Assembly (NCBI RefSeq): GCF_012641265.1
Contig: NZ_JABAHZ010000001.1
Coordinates: 744,001-808,000, forward strand
Direction of reading: 5' to 3'
From: Chitinophaga eiseniae
Lineage (GTDB): Bacteria > Bacteroidota > Bacteroidia > Chitinophagales > Chitinophagaceae
DNA: 64,000 bases
Below are positions 26,545-35,416 of this stretch, piece after piece. The notes beneath the pieces were generated by a model, which saw nothing but the letters and a program-made list of their open reading frames with translations, did not search any database and was not told the origin of the DNA. Each line of letters opens with the position of its first letter. Position 1 is the first letter of the stretch. Position numbers and translations under genes: made by a program.

Positions 26545-27312
26545 ATGAAATATGCATATCTGCTGATTGTTCTCTCCCTGGCCTCCTGTGATTTCCATAG
26601 CAAGCCAACCACCACTGCTGCTCTTAGCGATTCTATTGTGCCGGCGGATAATAGCGGGACAGCATCTTCCCCGGTTGTTGATAAGAACATTACCACCGAT
26701 AGCAGTAAAGGGATTTCTATGGCGTCCAATGCCTTGTTTGGTTACCTGGCCCGCCAACAATGGGATACTGCTTTTGAAAAGTATGTGCCTCTTGGCAGGG
26801 AGCAGGAAGAAAGCCGGGGAGCAGGAAATGCGCTCATCACCACTACTACCTTAAAGGGCGATAGCTTTAACATTGTTAGTATCAGCAGTACCGGGGGAGA
26901 TCCATTCGATTGCAAAGGGAAAATAAAAATCAATGGAAAAGAGATAATCAAATACTTCACAGAAAATGGAGATACCGTCAATGGTGAAGAACTGGATGCC
27001 ACGACTATCGGGGACGCCTACACGTTTAAATCCGCCCAATATCATTACCTGCTGCTGATTGCCAGCGCCGATTGCGCCACCGGCAAATTCCGTGAAATAG
27101 GCACCGGTATTTTAGTTAACCTCGACCGGCAGCCCTATATGGCAAGGATATTCTTTACCTGGAAAGACCTGGGCAATTTTTATTTTACGCCTGATGGTAA
27201 TACGGGAAAATTGAAATATATTACTGTTGATCCGCTGGATGCGAATGGGGAGATCATAGATGGGGATGACCAGCAAATACTGGTACACGTGTCGGTGTTA
27301 AACGAACCTTAA
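26545..27312 (+). CDS. Lipoprotein of unknown function (255 aa)
   Basis: Lipobox LASCDF after a 14-residue hydrophobic signal. A Ser/Thr-rich linker (about residues 20-55) leads into a beta-rich domain with strands such as FRE-IGTGILVNL and FFTWKDLGNFYFTPDG. Not assigned to a family by eye. It precedes another lipoprotein gene by 9 nt. Confidence 0.65.
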   Translation: MKYAYLLIVLSLASCDFHSKPTTTAALSDSIVPADNSGTASSPVVDKNITTDSSKGISMASNALFGYLARQQWDTAFEKYVPLGREQEESRGAGNALITTTTLKGDSFNIVSISSTGGDPFDCKGKIKINGKEIIKYFTENGDTVNGEELDATTIGDAYTFKSAQYHYLLLIASADCATGKFREIGTGILVNLDRQPYMARIFFTWKDLGNFYFTPDGNTGKLKYITVDPLDANGEIIDGDDQQILVHVSVLNEP

Positions 27313-27321
27313 GTATACTTA

Positions 27322-27885
27322 ATGAAGCTTTTGCTATTCCCTGCTGTCATTGTCACACTTTGTTGTAGTTGCGGCTACCTGGGCCCCGCACAGGAAAATC
27401 CGCTTACCCGGGATTCGCTTTCCGTGCCGGCATCTGATATCGCGCCCCGTAATTTCTTCGACAGCCTGGAAGCAGGCATGGAGCTTACACCCACTCAAAT
27501 GCAGCGTCATATTCCTAACCTGGCCTCCGAAAGTTCGTTTGCCGGAAGTACGGTTAGGTTTCCGTCCGATAAGCCATATGCCATCGCTATTTTGACGGAA
27601 GACGACCAGGAGGTGTGTCTGAACCAATACCTGGTATTGATTGATAAAGCCACGCTGGTGGCTACAGATAGCCGTTTGGTGAGGAATGAATGCGATATTG
27701 ACTATGGGCGCAATGCCAATGAGCTGAGTTATGAACTGGCCAATGATTCGGTACTGGTCATTACGGAAACCGCTTATACGGCTGCCGATCTAGACGATGA
27801 CATGGCGCCCGCAGATTCTACCATTACTACCTGGGCTTTTTCTCCGGAAGGTAAAATGATCAAACAGAAAGAAATCAAAAGATAA
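27322..27885 (+). CDS. Lipoprotein of unknown function (187 aa)
   Basis: Lipobox CCSCGY. Mature part acidic (many Asp/Glu, e.g. AADLDDDMAPADS) with a short Cys-containing segment (VCLNQY ... VRNECDIDYG). No family recognised. It forms a tandem with the preceding lipoprotein and ends on the base before the stop of the convergent peroxiredoxin gene, so the two units abut with no gap. Confidence 0.65.
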   Translation: MKLLLFPAVIVTLCCSCGYLGPAQENPLTRDSLSVPASDIAPRNFFDSLEAGMELTPTQMQRHIPNLASESSFAGSTVRFPSDKPYAIAILTEDDQEVCLNQYLVLIDKATLVATDSRLVRNECDIDYGRNANELSYELANDSVLVITETAYTAADLDDDMAPADSTITTWAFSPEGKMIKQKEIKR

Positions 27886-28404
27886 CTACTGCATTTTCTT
27901 CAACGCCGCCAGGGCTTCTGTTACATGTTTCTCTCCATCCCGGAGTGAATTGAATTCATGTACTACTACGCCTTTTTTATCGACGATATAGGTAACGCGG
28001 CCCGGAATAACGAAAGTTTTGGGTACGCCAAATAATTTACGCACCTCGTTTTTTGGATCACTCAGCAGGGTAAATGGCAATTGATGATGATTGGCAAAGC
28101 TCTTGTGTGAAGCTACGTTATCGGCACTGATGCCGATCACCATTGCACCATATTGTTGGAAGTCGTGATAGGAGTCCCGGAATGAACAGGCTTCTTTGGT
28201 ACATACACTGGTTTCATCTTTCGGGTAAAAATAGATGACCAATGGTTGTTTCCCCAATACACTGGTGATGTTAAATGTCTTTCCATCCTGGTCCTGCAAA
28301 GAAAATGCAGGTATCTTGTCTCCGGTCTTTATCTGTCCCTGGGCAGTGGAACCCCATAATTGCAAAAAGGCGGCCATAGCGATGATTGTCTTTAATAGTT
28401 TCAT
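27886..28404 (-). CDS. Exported thioredoxin-dependent peroxiredoxin (Bcp/PrxQ-like)
   Basis: 172 aa with a signal peptide (MKLLKTIIAMAAFLQLWG ... AQGQ), so periplasmic. PrxQ signature YFYPKDETSVCTKEACSFRD: the first Cys is peroxidatic and the one five residues later resolving. Normal Bcp proteins are cytoplasmic; the exported form is a known variant. ATG 28404 is chosen because the upstream 13 codons of the frame precede the signal peptide. Confidence 0.9.
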   Translation of the reverse strand: MKLLKTIIAMAAFLQLWGSTAQGQIKTGDKIPAFSLQDQDGKTFNITSVLGKQPLVIYFYPKDETSVCTKEACSFRDSYHDFQQYGAMVIGISADNVASHKSFANHHQLPFTLLSDPKNEVRKLFGVPKTFVIPGRVTYIVDKKGVVVHEFNSLRDGEKHVTEALAALKKMQ

Positions 28405-28513
28405 GATCGGGCATTGTACTGCTAAATTACGAATCCCACTCATGTAAACCCTAAAAAGAGCCGCCCGGGATTAAAACAAGACGTTTTTATGATAATATAA
28501 TAAATGACAAACA

Positions 28514-28548
28514 ATGCGCTTTGCTTTTCTGCTTTCCGCTTTAATCAT
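28514..28548. repeat. Solitary arm of an AAGC-type palindrome
   Basis: GCTTTGCTTTTCTGCTTTCC resembles one arm of elements A and B (TTTTTGCTTTATGCTTTCTGC) with no partner nearby. Possibly a decayed element. Confidence 0.45.
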
Positions 28549-28556
28549 TATTTTTG
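28549..28556 (+). promoter_or_regulatory. -7 box (TATTTTTG) for pyrR
   Basis: Perfect TAnnTTTG lying 19 nt before TTG 28576; it would place the transcript start downstream of ATG 28504, supporting the shorter protein. Confidence 0.55.
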
Positions 28557-28575
28557 GCCCCTAAAACGTTGTGTT

Positions 28576-29106
28576 TTGAAAACCATACTAACCGGCAAAC
28601 AAATGGCTATTACGATAGACAGGCTTTGTCATCAGTTAATAGAAAATCATTTACAGTTCGAGCAAACCGTGCTGATTGGATTACAGCCCAGGGGTATTTA
28701 TTTATCCGGCAGGATGCATCAAACCTTATTAAAATTAGTGCCGGGGGCGCATATTGATTATGGTAAACTGGATATCACCTTTTACCGGGATGATTTTAAC
28801 CAGAGTAAAACGCTGCATGTTCCCAATGAAACCAGTATTGATTTTTCGATAGAAAATAAAAAGGTAGTGTTAATAGATGACGTATTGTACACAGGCCGCA
28901 CCATCCGATCGGCACTGGATGCAATGCTGGATTTCGGCCGGCCGGCTTCGGTAGAGCTGCTCACGCTGATAGACCGGCGTTTTAGCAGGCAACTGCCTAT
29001 CCAGCCCGACTATACCGGTCGTACCATCGACGCCCTCATCTCCCAGAAGGTAAGGGTGCTTTGGAACGAACGGGATGGTAAAGACGAAGTAATTCTGATT
29101 GACTAA
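28576..29106 (+). CDS. pyrR: PyrR-type phosphoribosyltransferase
   Basis: 176 aa type I phosphoribosyltransferase. PRPP loop VVLIDDVLYTGRTIRSAL; GLQPRGIYLSGRM and LLTLIDR as in PyrR. The family is a uracil phosphoribosyltransferase and, in Firmicutes, an RNA-binding attenuator of pyrimidine genes. Followed by pyrB (51 nt), supporting a role in pyrimidine metabolism. TTG 28576 gives the conserved N-terminus (KTILTGKQMAITIDRL); ATG 28504 lies upstream of the promoter and inside repeat sequence. Confidence 0.87.
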   Translation: MKTILTGKQMAITIDRLCHQLIENHLQFEQTVLIGLQPRGIYLSGRMHQTLLKLVPGAHIDYGKLDITFYRDDFNQSKTLHVPNETSIDFSIENKKVVLIDDVLYTGRTIRSALDAMLDFGRPASVELLTLIDRRFSRQLPIQPDYTGRTIDALISQKVRVLWNERDGKDEVILID

Positions 29107-29142
29107 AATGAGTCCGGATTTCAGAATTCAGATTTCACCCTT

Positions 29143-29150
29143 TATATTTG
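29143..29150 (+). promoter_or_regulatory. -7 box (TATATTTG) 7 nt before pyrB ATG
   Basis: Perfect consensus within the pyrR-pyrB gap, ending 7 nt before ATG 29158: pyrB may have its own, leaderless transcript. Confidence 0.6.
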
Positions 29151-29157
29151 CACATTA

Positions 29158-30090
29158 ATGTCACTTTCTGTAAAACACTTACTCGGAATTCGCGATCTGC
29201 AGCGCCAGGATATAGAGCTTATTTTTCAAACCGCCGACCAGTTTAAGGAGGTTTTACAAAGACCTATAAAAAAGGTTCCTACGCTCCGCGATACAACTAT
29301 TGTCAATTTATTTTTTGAGAACTCCACCCGTACCCGCATCTCTTTTGAGCTGGCGGAGAAAAGGCTGGGAGCAGATACAATCAATTTCTCTGCTTCAGGC
29401 TCCTCTGTTTCCAAAGGAGAAACGCTGATAGATACCGTTAACAATATCCTGTCTATGAAAGTAGATATGGTAGTGATGCGGCACTCTGCCAGCGGCGCCC
29501 CGCATTTCCTGGCTAAGCACATCAATGTGCCTATCCTTAATGCCGGAGACGGTATCAATGAACACCCCACACAGGCACTGCTCGATGCCTTCTCTATCCG
29601 GGAAAGATTAGGCAGCGTGGAAGGCAAAAAAATAGCCATCTGTGGGGATATCATGCATTCACGCGTGGCACTTTCCAATATCTACTGCCTGAAGAAACTG
29701 GGAGCAGAAGTAACCGTAGTAGGCCCGCCCACCCTGATCCCGAAATATATGGCCGCTGCCCTCGGTGTTAACGTAAGTTACAATATCCGTGAGGCGCTGG
29801 AATGGTGCGATGTGGCCAACGTGCTCCGCATTCAGCTGGAAAGACAAAATACACCGCTGTTTTCCTCTCTCCGGGAGTATTCCCTGGCCTACGGGGTAAA
29901 CCGCGAGCTGCTGGACAGTCTGAAGAAAGAAGTGGTGATCATGCACCCCGGCCCCATCAACCGCGGTGTGGAAATCAATTCTGATGTAGCAGATTCCGGC
30001 CAATCTATTATTCTCGACCAGGTAGAAAACGGGGTGGCCGTCCGTATGGCCGCACTGTACCTGCTGGCTGGAAAGAAAGTAACAGAATAA
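29158..30090 (+). CDS. pyrB: Aspartate carbamoyltransferase catalytic chain
   Basis: 310 aa; forms carbamoyl-aspartate, the first committed step of pyrimidine synthesis. Carbamoyl-phosphate site STRTR at 56-60, HPTQALLDAFSIRE, and the C-terminal MHPGPINRGVEI. No pyrI regulatory chain follows, as is usual when PyrR is present. Confidence 0.96.
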   Translation: MSLSVKHLLGIRDLQRQDIELIFQTADQFKEVLQRPIKKVPTLRDTTIVNLFFENSTRTRISFELAEKRLGADTINFSASGSSVSKGETLIDTVNNILSMKVDMVVMRHSASGAPHFLAKHINVPILNAGDGINEHPTQALLDAFSIRERLGSVEGKKIAICGDIMHSRVALSNIYCLKKLGAEVTVVGPPTLIPKYMAAALGVNVSYNIREALEWCDVANVLRIQLERQNTPLFSSLREYSLAYGVNRELLDSLKKEVVIMHPGPINRGVEINSDVADSGQSIILDQVENGVAVRMAALYLLAGKKVTE

Positions 30091-30108
30091 CCTGCCAGGT
30101 TTCATATA

Positions 30109-30159
30109 CTTAAAATAATAATGCCCTTCGCCAACGGTGAAGGGCATTATTATTTTAAG
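30109..30159. terminator. Bidirectional terminator, pyrB / SusC
   Basis: Perfect 21-bp inverted repeat (30109-30129 with 30139-30159), T-run on one side and A-run on the other, between convergent genes. Confidence 0.9.
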
Positions 30160-30170
30160 CAGGGGAGAGA

Positions 30171-33100
30171 TTAAAATCCTACGGTAAGTCCCAGGGTATA
30201 AGACCTAAAGAACGGATAGGCGTACCCGTTATATCCACCTGCCTGTTCAGGATCGTAATATTTTATTTTCATTTTAGTCGTCTCCCACAGATCCTGCCCG
30301 GAGAAGTATATCCGCAGGTTACTCAACCATATCCGCTTCAGCCAGTTCCTGGGAAAGGTGTAACCCAATTGCAGGTTTTTGAGCCGGATATAGGAACCAT
30401 TCATTACCCAGTGGGAAGATGGTACACTGTTTTGCTGATCATTAAGATAAAGCCTTTGAAACAGTGCATTCGGGCGCTCCGGCGTCCAATAGTCCTGGTT
30501 GATATCCCAGGGCTGCTGCCAGGAGCTGATAAAAGGCATATTATAACGGGGATCAGGCATTACCTCACGCTGAGCCACCCCCTGAAAGAAAACCGAAAAA
30601 TCAAAGCCTTTCCAGGCAAAGCCGGCATCTATGCCATAAGACAACCGGGGATCGGGACTGCCCAGGTAAACCAGGTCTGCCTCATCTATTTTTCCATCGC
30701 CATTGATGTCCCGGTAACGAATATCGCCCGGAGCAGTGTTTGGGCCCTGGTAGGCGTGCTGATTTACTTCTGCTGCCGTTTGAAAGTACCCGTCTGCCTG
30801 GTAGCCAAACAGCGAGGAATACGGGTGGCCTGCTATGCCTTGGTTCCAGCCGGGCTTAGGCATAATATGCTCATGTTGCAATACCTCATTGCGGCTGTTA
30901 AACAGGTTGGCATTGATATACCAGGTAAACGGCCCCCGGTCATGTTTCCAGCCGGCATTGATTTCCCAGCCCCAGGTTTTGAGTACGCCTCTTTGAAATG
31001 CAATGGGCCAGGCGCCCTGTGTGGAGGCCATCAGCTCCGGCATTTGCATGTCTTTATTGCGCCGGGTAAAGTAATCGGCCGACAAGCTAAGCTGTCCCCT
31101 GAACAAGGTAGCATCCCAGCCATAGTTATTGGTGGCGATATTTTCCCAACCATTGGCCTGTAGTACAGGATTCTTATATACAAATGGCAACAGGGAACGC
31201 CAGCCTGGATGGAAGGTAAAGGTCTGCAGTTGCTCATCGTTAGGAATGCTGTTCCAGCTGTTCACGTTGCCCAGACGTCCCCACGACCAGCGCAGTTTAA
31301 ACTCGTTGAAGAAAGGAAGCGCATTGCTAAACCAGCTTTCGTTGTTCAGTCGCCACCCTGCTGAAAAAGAAGGGAAGGCCTGCCATTGTGATCCGCCATT
31401 AAACAGGGTGCTGTATTGCACCAGGTGGGCCGCAATGAGATTGGCCTCTACGAGGTAGCGATTATCGTAGTTATAATTTATTTTCCCGAAGAGCGACTGT
31501 AAAGAACCGGAAGCCGCCAGCAACTGCGTATAGTCGCGCGCGTTATCAAAGCGGTCAGGGTTACCGGTATCATACGCTGCCACCGTATTTTGGGTGGTAT
31601 TGTAGGTTTCCTGTGTAAAGCCTCCCAGCAGATGAATGGTATGTTTGGCGGTTTTCAGATCATAATCCGCCAGTGCTTGAAGGTTGCCGCCTTTGGATTC
31701 CAGCCGGCTTTGCTGTACCAGGTTACCAGGTTGTACCAGCGTGGTGGTGTCTACCCTGTTCCAGCCGGCAATGGTATTTCTGCCCAGGTTATCCTGCAGT
31801 ATATGACGCTGGGGGCTGTAAATCAATCGTAAGGTGAGTCCCTTCGCCAGGCTGTCGGCCCGCAGGGTAAATACCCCATCGATATAGTTGTTTTTTTCAT
31901 CCCGCCTGCCACCGTCTTGTAGAATGGCATATACCGGGGCGCCGCCATCGGCAAAGTGCTGGGTGCCCGGCACATAAACGGGCACATTGCCGGGGCCGCG
32001 GTAAAGTCCGGCCAGCAAGCCATTGGGTCCTTCTACCGGTTGCGCGGGAGAAAAGGTATTGGTTTGGGCGTAAGACAATCTTGTTTCCAGGCTAAAATGT
32101 TTATTGAGCCGGTTATTCATGTTCACCCTGGCATTCATCCGGCGTGTTCTGTCGGGGCCTGCCGCGAAGAGTCCCTGTCGCCCGAAGTATCCCAGCGAGG
32201 CGGAAAACTGGTTGGCGCTGTCGCCGCCTTTTACAGACACGTTATAATTTTCTACCCCTGTTTTGCTTTTGGTGAGCAGGTGTAGCTGATCCAGGTTATA
32301 GTAGTATTTATAATAGTCAGGGTGCAGGTAATCAATGGCATAGTGATTACCGGATTGCATCAGGGCAATTTCTGTGGGTTGCCAGGGGATCGGCTGACCG
32401 GCATTTTGGGCCGCTTCGTTCTGCATGGTGGCGGCTATCCAGGAAGGTACGCGATTGGGCAGCCGTATGGGCGTTTCAAATCCACCGAGGGTACTAAAGT
32501 CCACTTTCAGTTTACCGGGTTTGCCGGTACGGGTGGTTACCAGTACCACGCCGCCTGCTCCCCGGGCGCCATAGATGGCTGCAGCGGAAGCATCTTTCAG
32601 GATAGATACCGATTCAATATCATCGGGGTTGAGCACTGCCAGGGAGCCGGGAACGCCGTCTACAATGATAGGCGTGTTGCTGCCGGAGGCGGAGCTAACG
32701 CCCCGTACCTGTATGTTGAAGCCTTCACGCCCGGGCTGGCCATTACTGCGGGTTACTACCAGGCCGGTGGCAGTGCCCTGTAGGGCTGCCATAGCATTGG
32801 CTACAGGCCTGCTGCGGAGGCGTACGCCGTCTACCTGTGAGATAGCGCCGGTGATATTAGCGCGTTTTTGCAGGCCATAGCCCAGTACCACCAGTTCATT
32901 CAGCTTACGAAGATCGGGTTGCAGTAATACGTTGATATTTCTCCGTTCCCGGATGGACACTTCTTTTGTTTCATAGCCGATCAGGGATATTTGTAAAATG
33001 GCCTGCCCACTGGCGGCGTTGAGTTTAAAGCTGCCATTCTCCGTAGTGGCGGTACCGTTAGTCGTGCCTTTTTCACGGATAGATACGCCGCTGAGCGGTT

Positions 33101-33548
33101 GTTCTCCATCCGATACATTACCGGCCACCAGCCACTTGGTGGAGTCGGCCGGAAGGGGAATAGGAGGCGTCGTGTCGGTAGTCGCAGCATTGATAGGGAT
33201 CACGATGATCTGTCCATCTCTGATTTCTACCTTATAACGGGAAGGGGGAAAGATACTGGGAAGTACTTCCTGTAAAGTGGCGTTATGTACATGTAAGCTA
33301 ACGCCGTGGCGGGTTTCCAGCTCCTGGGAAGAAATGGCGAAAGTATACTGGGTCTGCCGTTCTATCTCCCGGATAACGGTTTTCAGTCGCGCATTGCTGA
33401 ATTGCAGTGAAATACGTTTGGGTGGGGCAATAGGATTTTGGGCCACTGCCAGGGCAGTCGCCAATACCAGGATAACAACGAAAATAAAGGCAGGCACGCT
33501 TCCAAACCTGGTATTGGAGCATCGCGCCTGTAGCAAAAATTGCTGCAT
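30171..33548 (-). CDS. SusC/RagA family TonB-linked outer-membrane protein without adjacent SusD
   Basis: 1125 aa. Signal segment near residues 20-38, STN domain (ISLQFSNARLKTVIREIE ... GQIIVIP, about 46-115), carboxypeptidase-like beta-sandwich about 140-215, then the SusC plug with VQVRGVSS-type sequence (IQVRGVSSASGSNTP), IIVDGVPG and SILKDASAAAIYGARGAGGV. The barrel ends in LGLTVGF. It would import an oligomer or peptide using TonB. A SusD partner is expected, but the next gene downstream is convergent pyrB. The STN domain and the FecR gene 22 nt upstream point to sigma-mediated self-regulation. ATG 33548 chosen over TTG 33554. Confidence 0.93.
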   Translation of the reverse strand: MQQFLLQARCSNTRFGSVPAFIFVVILVLATALAVAQNPIAPPKRISLQFSNARLKTVIREIERQTQYTFAISSQELETRHGVSLHVHNATLQEVLPSIFPPSRYKVEIRDGQIIVIPINAATTDTTPPIPLPADSTKWLVAGNVSDGEQPLSGVSIREKGTTNGTATTENGSFKLNAASGQAILQISLIGYETKEVSIRERRNINVLLQPDLRKLNELVVLGYGLQKRANITGAISQVDGVRLRSRPVANAMAALQGTATGLVVTRSNGQPGREGFNIQVRGVSSASGSNTPIIVDGVPGSLAVLNPDDIESVSILKDASAAAIYGARGAGGVVLVTTRTGKPGKLKVDFSTLGGFETPIRLPNRVPSWIAATMQNEAAQNAGQPIPWQPTEIALMQSGNHYAIDYLHPDYYKYYYNLDQLHLLTKSKTGVENYNVSVKGGDSANQFSASLGYFGRQGLFAAGPDRTRRMNARVNMNNRLNKHFSLETRLSYAQTNTFSPAQPVEGPNGLLAGLYRGPGNVPVYVPGTQHFADGGAPVYAILQDGGRRDEKNNYIDGVFTLRADSLAKGLTLRLIYSPQRHILQDNLGRNTIAGWNRVDTTTLVQPGNLVQQSRLESKGGNLQALADYDLKTAKHTIHLLGGFTQETYNTTQNTVAAYDTGNPDRFDNARDYTQLLAASGSLQSLFGKINYNYDNRYLVEANLIAAHLVQYSTLFNGGSQWQAFPSFSAGWRLNNESWFSNALPFFNEFKLRWSWGRLGNVNSWNSIPNDEQLQTFTFHPGWRSLLPFVYKNPVLQANGWENIATNNYGWDATLFRGQLSLSADYFTRRNKDMQMPELMASTQGAWPIAFQRGVLKTWGWEINAGWKHDRGPFTWYINANLFNSRNEVLQHEHIMPKPGWNQGIAGHPYSSLFGYQADGYFQTAAEVNQHAYQGPNTAPGDIRYRDINGDGKIDEADLVYLGSPDPRLSYGIDAGFAWKGFDFSVFFQGVAQREVMPDPRYNMPFISSWQQPWDINQDYWTPERPNALFQRLYLNDQQNSVPSSHWVMNGSYIRLKNLQLGYTFPRNWLKRIWLSNLRIYFSGQDLWETTKMKIKYYDPEQAGGYNGYAYPFFRSYTLGLTVGF

Positions 33549-33570
33549 AAGCAAGTGGTCAGGGCGCGAA

Positions 33571-34548
33571 TCAGTAGATGTCTACCAGGTCGTTTTTATG
33601 CGTGATATTGATGCGGAGGGTTTTTCTCATAATGTCCAGTACTTCGTCCAATGCCATATTGGGGAAGGTAGCCAACAGCTTTTGATCCGCCAGTTGTGGG
33701 CTGCTGATATGCACCTGTACATGATAAAAATCTTCCAGCGCTTCTGCTACTTCGTTCAGCGGCGCTTCATCAAATGTGAGGGTTCTGGTTTTCCAGGCCA
33801 GTATATTATTATTCTTTTTATGTACGTGTGTATCTATGGTGCTGCCATGCAATTTCAGCGAGGCTTCCATATCAGGGGTCAGGATCACTTTCTTTTCAGT
33901 GCCCCTGTAGGCGGCGCTTACCTTTCCGGACTGTACAAACACTTTTACGCCGGTATTGGCAGCTTTTACATTGAAGGCGGTACCTAGTACCTGTACTTCT
34001 ACTTCCGGTGCATTTACAATGAAGGGAAGGGTTTCATTTGGCTTTACGTCAAAGAAGGCTTCGCCTTTATCTATTTTTACGATCCTGTTATCTTTTCCGA
34101 AACTACGGGCATAGCGTACGCTGGTATTGGCATTCAGGTAAAGCATGGAGCCATCCGGTAAACGCAGGCTATCCTGTGTTTGAGCCGTAGCGAAGGTTTT
34201 GTAGCCGCCAGGCCCTATCAGGGTCCAGGTGCCGGCAATGACCAGCACAGCGGCAGCAGCCCACCAATACCGGCGGTTCATTTTAATGACACGGGTGTTA
34301 GCTTGCGCCGTAGCAGCAGGCACAGCAGCCTTATCCAGCCTGGCGTTCAGCTCTTCCCATTTTCCGGCAGTATCGAAAGCGGAAGGAGCGGGGAGTGGAT
34401 CGCCCTGCCACATAGCTTTCATATCCAGGAATATGTCGAGATGGCCAGGATCCTGTTGAATCCATTCATTAAGCTGTTGCTTTAACAGCTCATTTTCCGG
34501 ATCCTCCAGGTAACGGACTACTATATCTATGTCAGTTTGATTATTCAT
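33571..34548 (-). CDS. FecR family anti-sigma factor (DUF4974), second set
   Basis: 325 aa. Cytoplasmic part about 1-92, membrane helix about 95-112 (WWAAAAVLVIAGTWTL), FecR domain with IDKGEAFFDVKP, and C-terminal DUF4974 (LTFDEAPLNEVAEALEDFYH ...). Lies between its sigma (71 nt upstream) and SusC. Would gate the sigma according to the SusC STN domain. Confidence 0.93.
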   Translation of the reverse strand: MNNQTDIDIVVRYLEDPENELLKQQLNEWIQQDPGHLDIFLDMKAMWQGDPLPAPSAFDTAGKWEELNARLDKAAVPAATAQANTRVIKMNRRYWWAAAAVLVIAGTWTLIGPGGYKTFATAQTQDSLRLPDGSMLYLNANTSVRYARSFGKDNRIVKIDKGEAFFDVKPNETLPFIVNAPEVEVQVLGTAFNVKAANTGVKVFVQSGKVSAAYRGTEKKVILTPDMEASLKLHGSTIDTHVHKKNNNILAWKTRTLTFDEAPLNEVAEALEDFYHVQVHISSPQLADQKLLATFPNMALDEVLDIMRKTLRINITHKNDLVDIY

Positions 34549-34619
34549 GGCTACTTATTAGTAATACAACCGGATAACGTTATACCATTAAGCGATGTTA
34601 AAAAAAAATTTTGGTCAGG

Positions 34620-35162
34620 CTAAGGCTTGTTGATCAGGTCTACCCGCAATCGTTTCAACGCTGTGGTAAGATGCGCGTACACGGTATTAATAGAGATATT
34701 CAACTGATCAGCGATTTCGGCCGGCGACAAACCTTTCAGGCGGCTCATCTCAAATACACGACGGCATTGATCCGGTAATTTTTCCAGGGCGTGACGGTAT
34801 TGGGCCTCCAGCTCCTTATGTTCCAGCTGTGAATGACTGTTGGCGGTAGGTACAGGTTGAAGCATTTGTTCCCGGGTATATACTTCCTGCCGTTGTTCTT
34901 TTTTTATACGATTTAAACAGGTGTTAACAGTGGCCCGGGCCAGGTAATGATTAATAGGGGCTCTTTCATCCAGGTTTTCCGCACCTTTCCACAAGTTGAG
35001 GAATACGTCCTGCACCATATCATTCGCATCATCCTCGTTCTTTACATAGCGTACGGCGATATTATACATAGAAGGGGCGAACTGTTTAAAAACAGCCTCA
35101 AAGACATCTTTATTCCTGCTCCGGATACCTTTTACTATTTCGTCATTACTCAATTGCAACAT
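34620..35162 (-). CDS. ECF sigma factor, second set
   Basis: 180 aa. Region 2 DANDMVQDVFLNLWKGAEN; region 4 PAEIADQLNISINTVYAHLTTALKRLR. Typical Bacteroidota RpoE-like factor of polysaccharide-type loci. A -7 box lies upstream at 35195-35202. Confidence 0.93.
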   Translation of the reverse strand: MLQLSNDEIVKGIRSRNKDVFEAVFKQFAPSMYNIAVRYVKNEDDANDMVQDVFLNLWKGAENLDERAPINHYLARATVNTCLNRIKKEQRQEVYTREQMLQPVPTANSHSQLEHKELEAQYRHALEKLPDQCRRVFEMSRLKGLSPAEIADQLNISINTVYAHLTTALKRLRVDLINKP

Positions 35163-35194
35163 GCGTTTCGTCTTTTGTATTTCTTTCCGTACGG

Positions 35195-35202
35195 CAAAGA
35201 TA
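35195..35202 (-). promoter_or_regulatory. -7 box (TATCTTTG, minus) for the second sigma gene
   Basis: Perfect TAnnTTTG match, leader about 30 nt. Confidence 0.5.
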
Positions 35203-35416
35203 ATTTTTAAAAGTACTAATTAAGAATGCTTGCCTGTTAATGCTGCAATGATTCTTTTTTTCACTTTAACATTTCTTTGACTAATGGTATCACCATTGTC
35301 GAATGTATTGTTACTATACGGCAGCCAACGATGAGGGCATATAACAAAAACCATGCACTTTCATCATAGCACGGATAAAAGTCTTATTAAATATTAACCA
35401 TGTAAATATTGAAGCC

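Noticed and set aside
28504..28575. Longer pyrR start at ATG 28504
   Set aside because: Upstream of the -7 box and inside repeat-like sequence; TTG 28576 fits the family.
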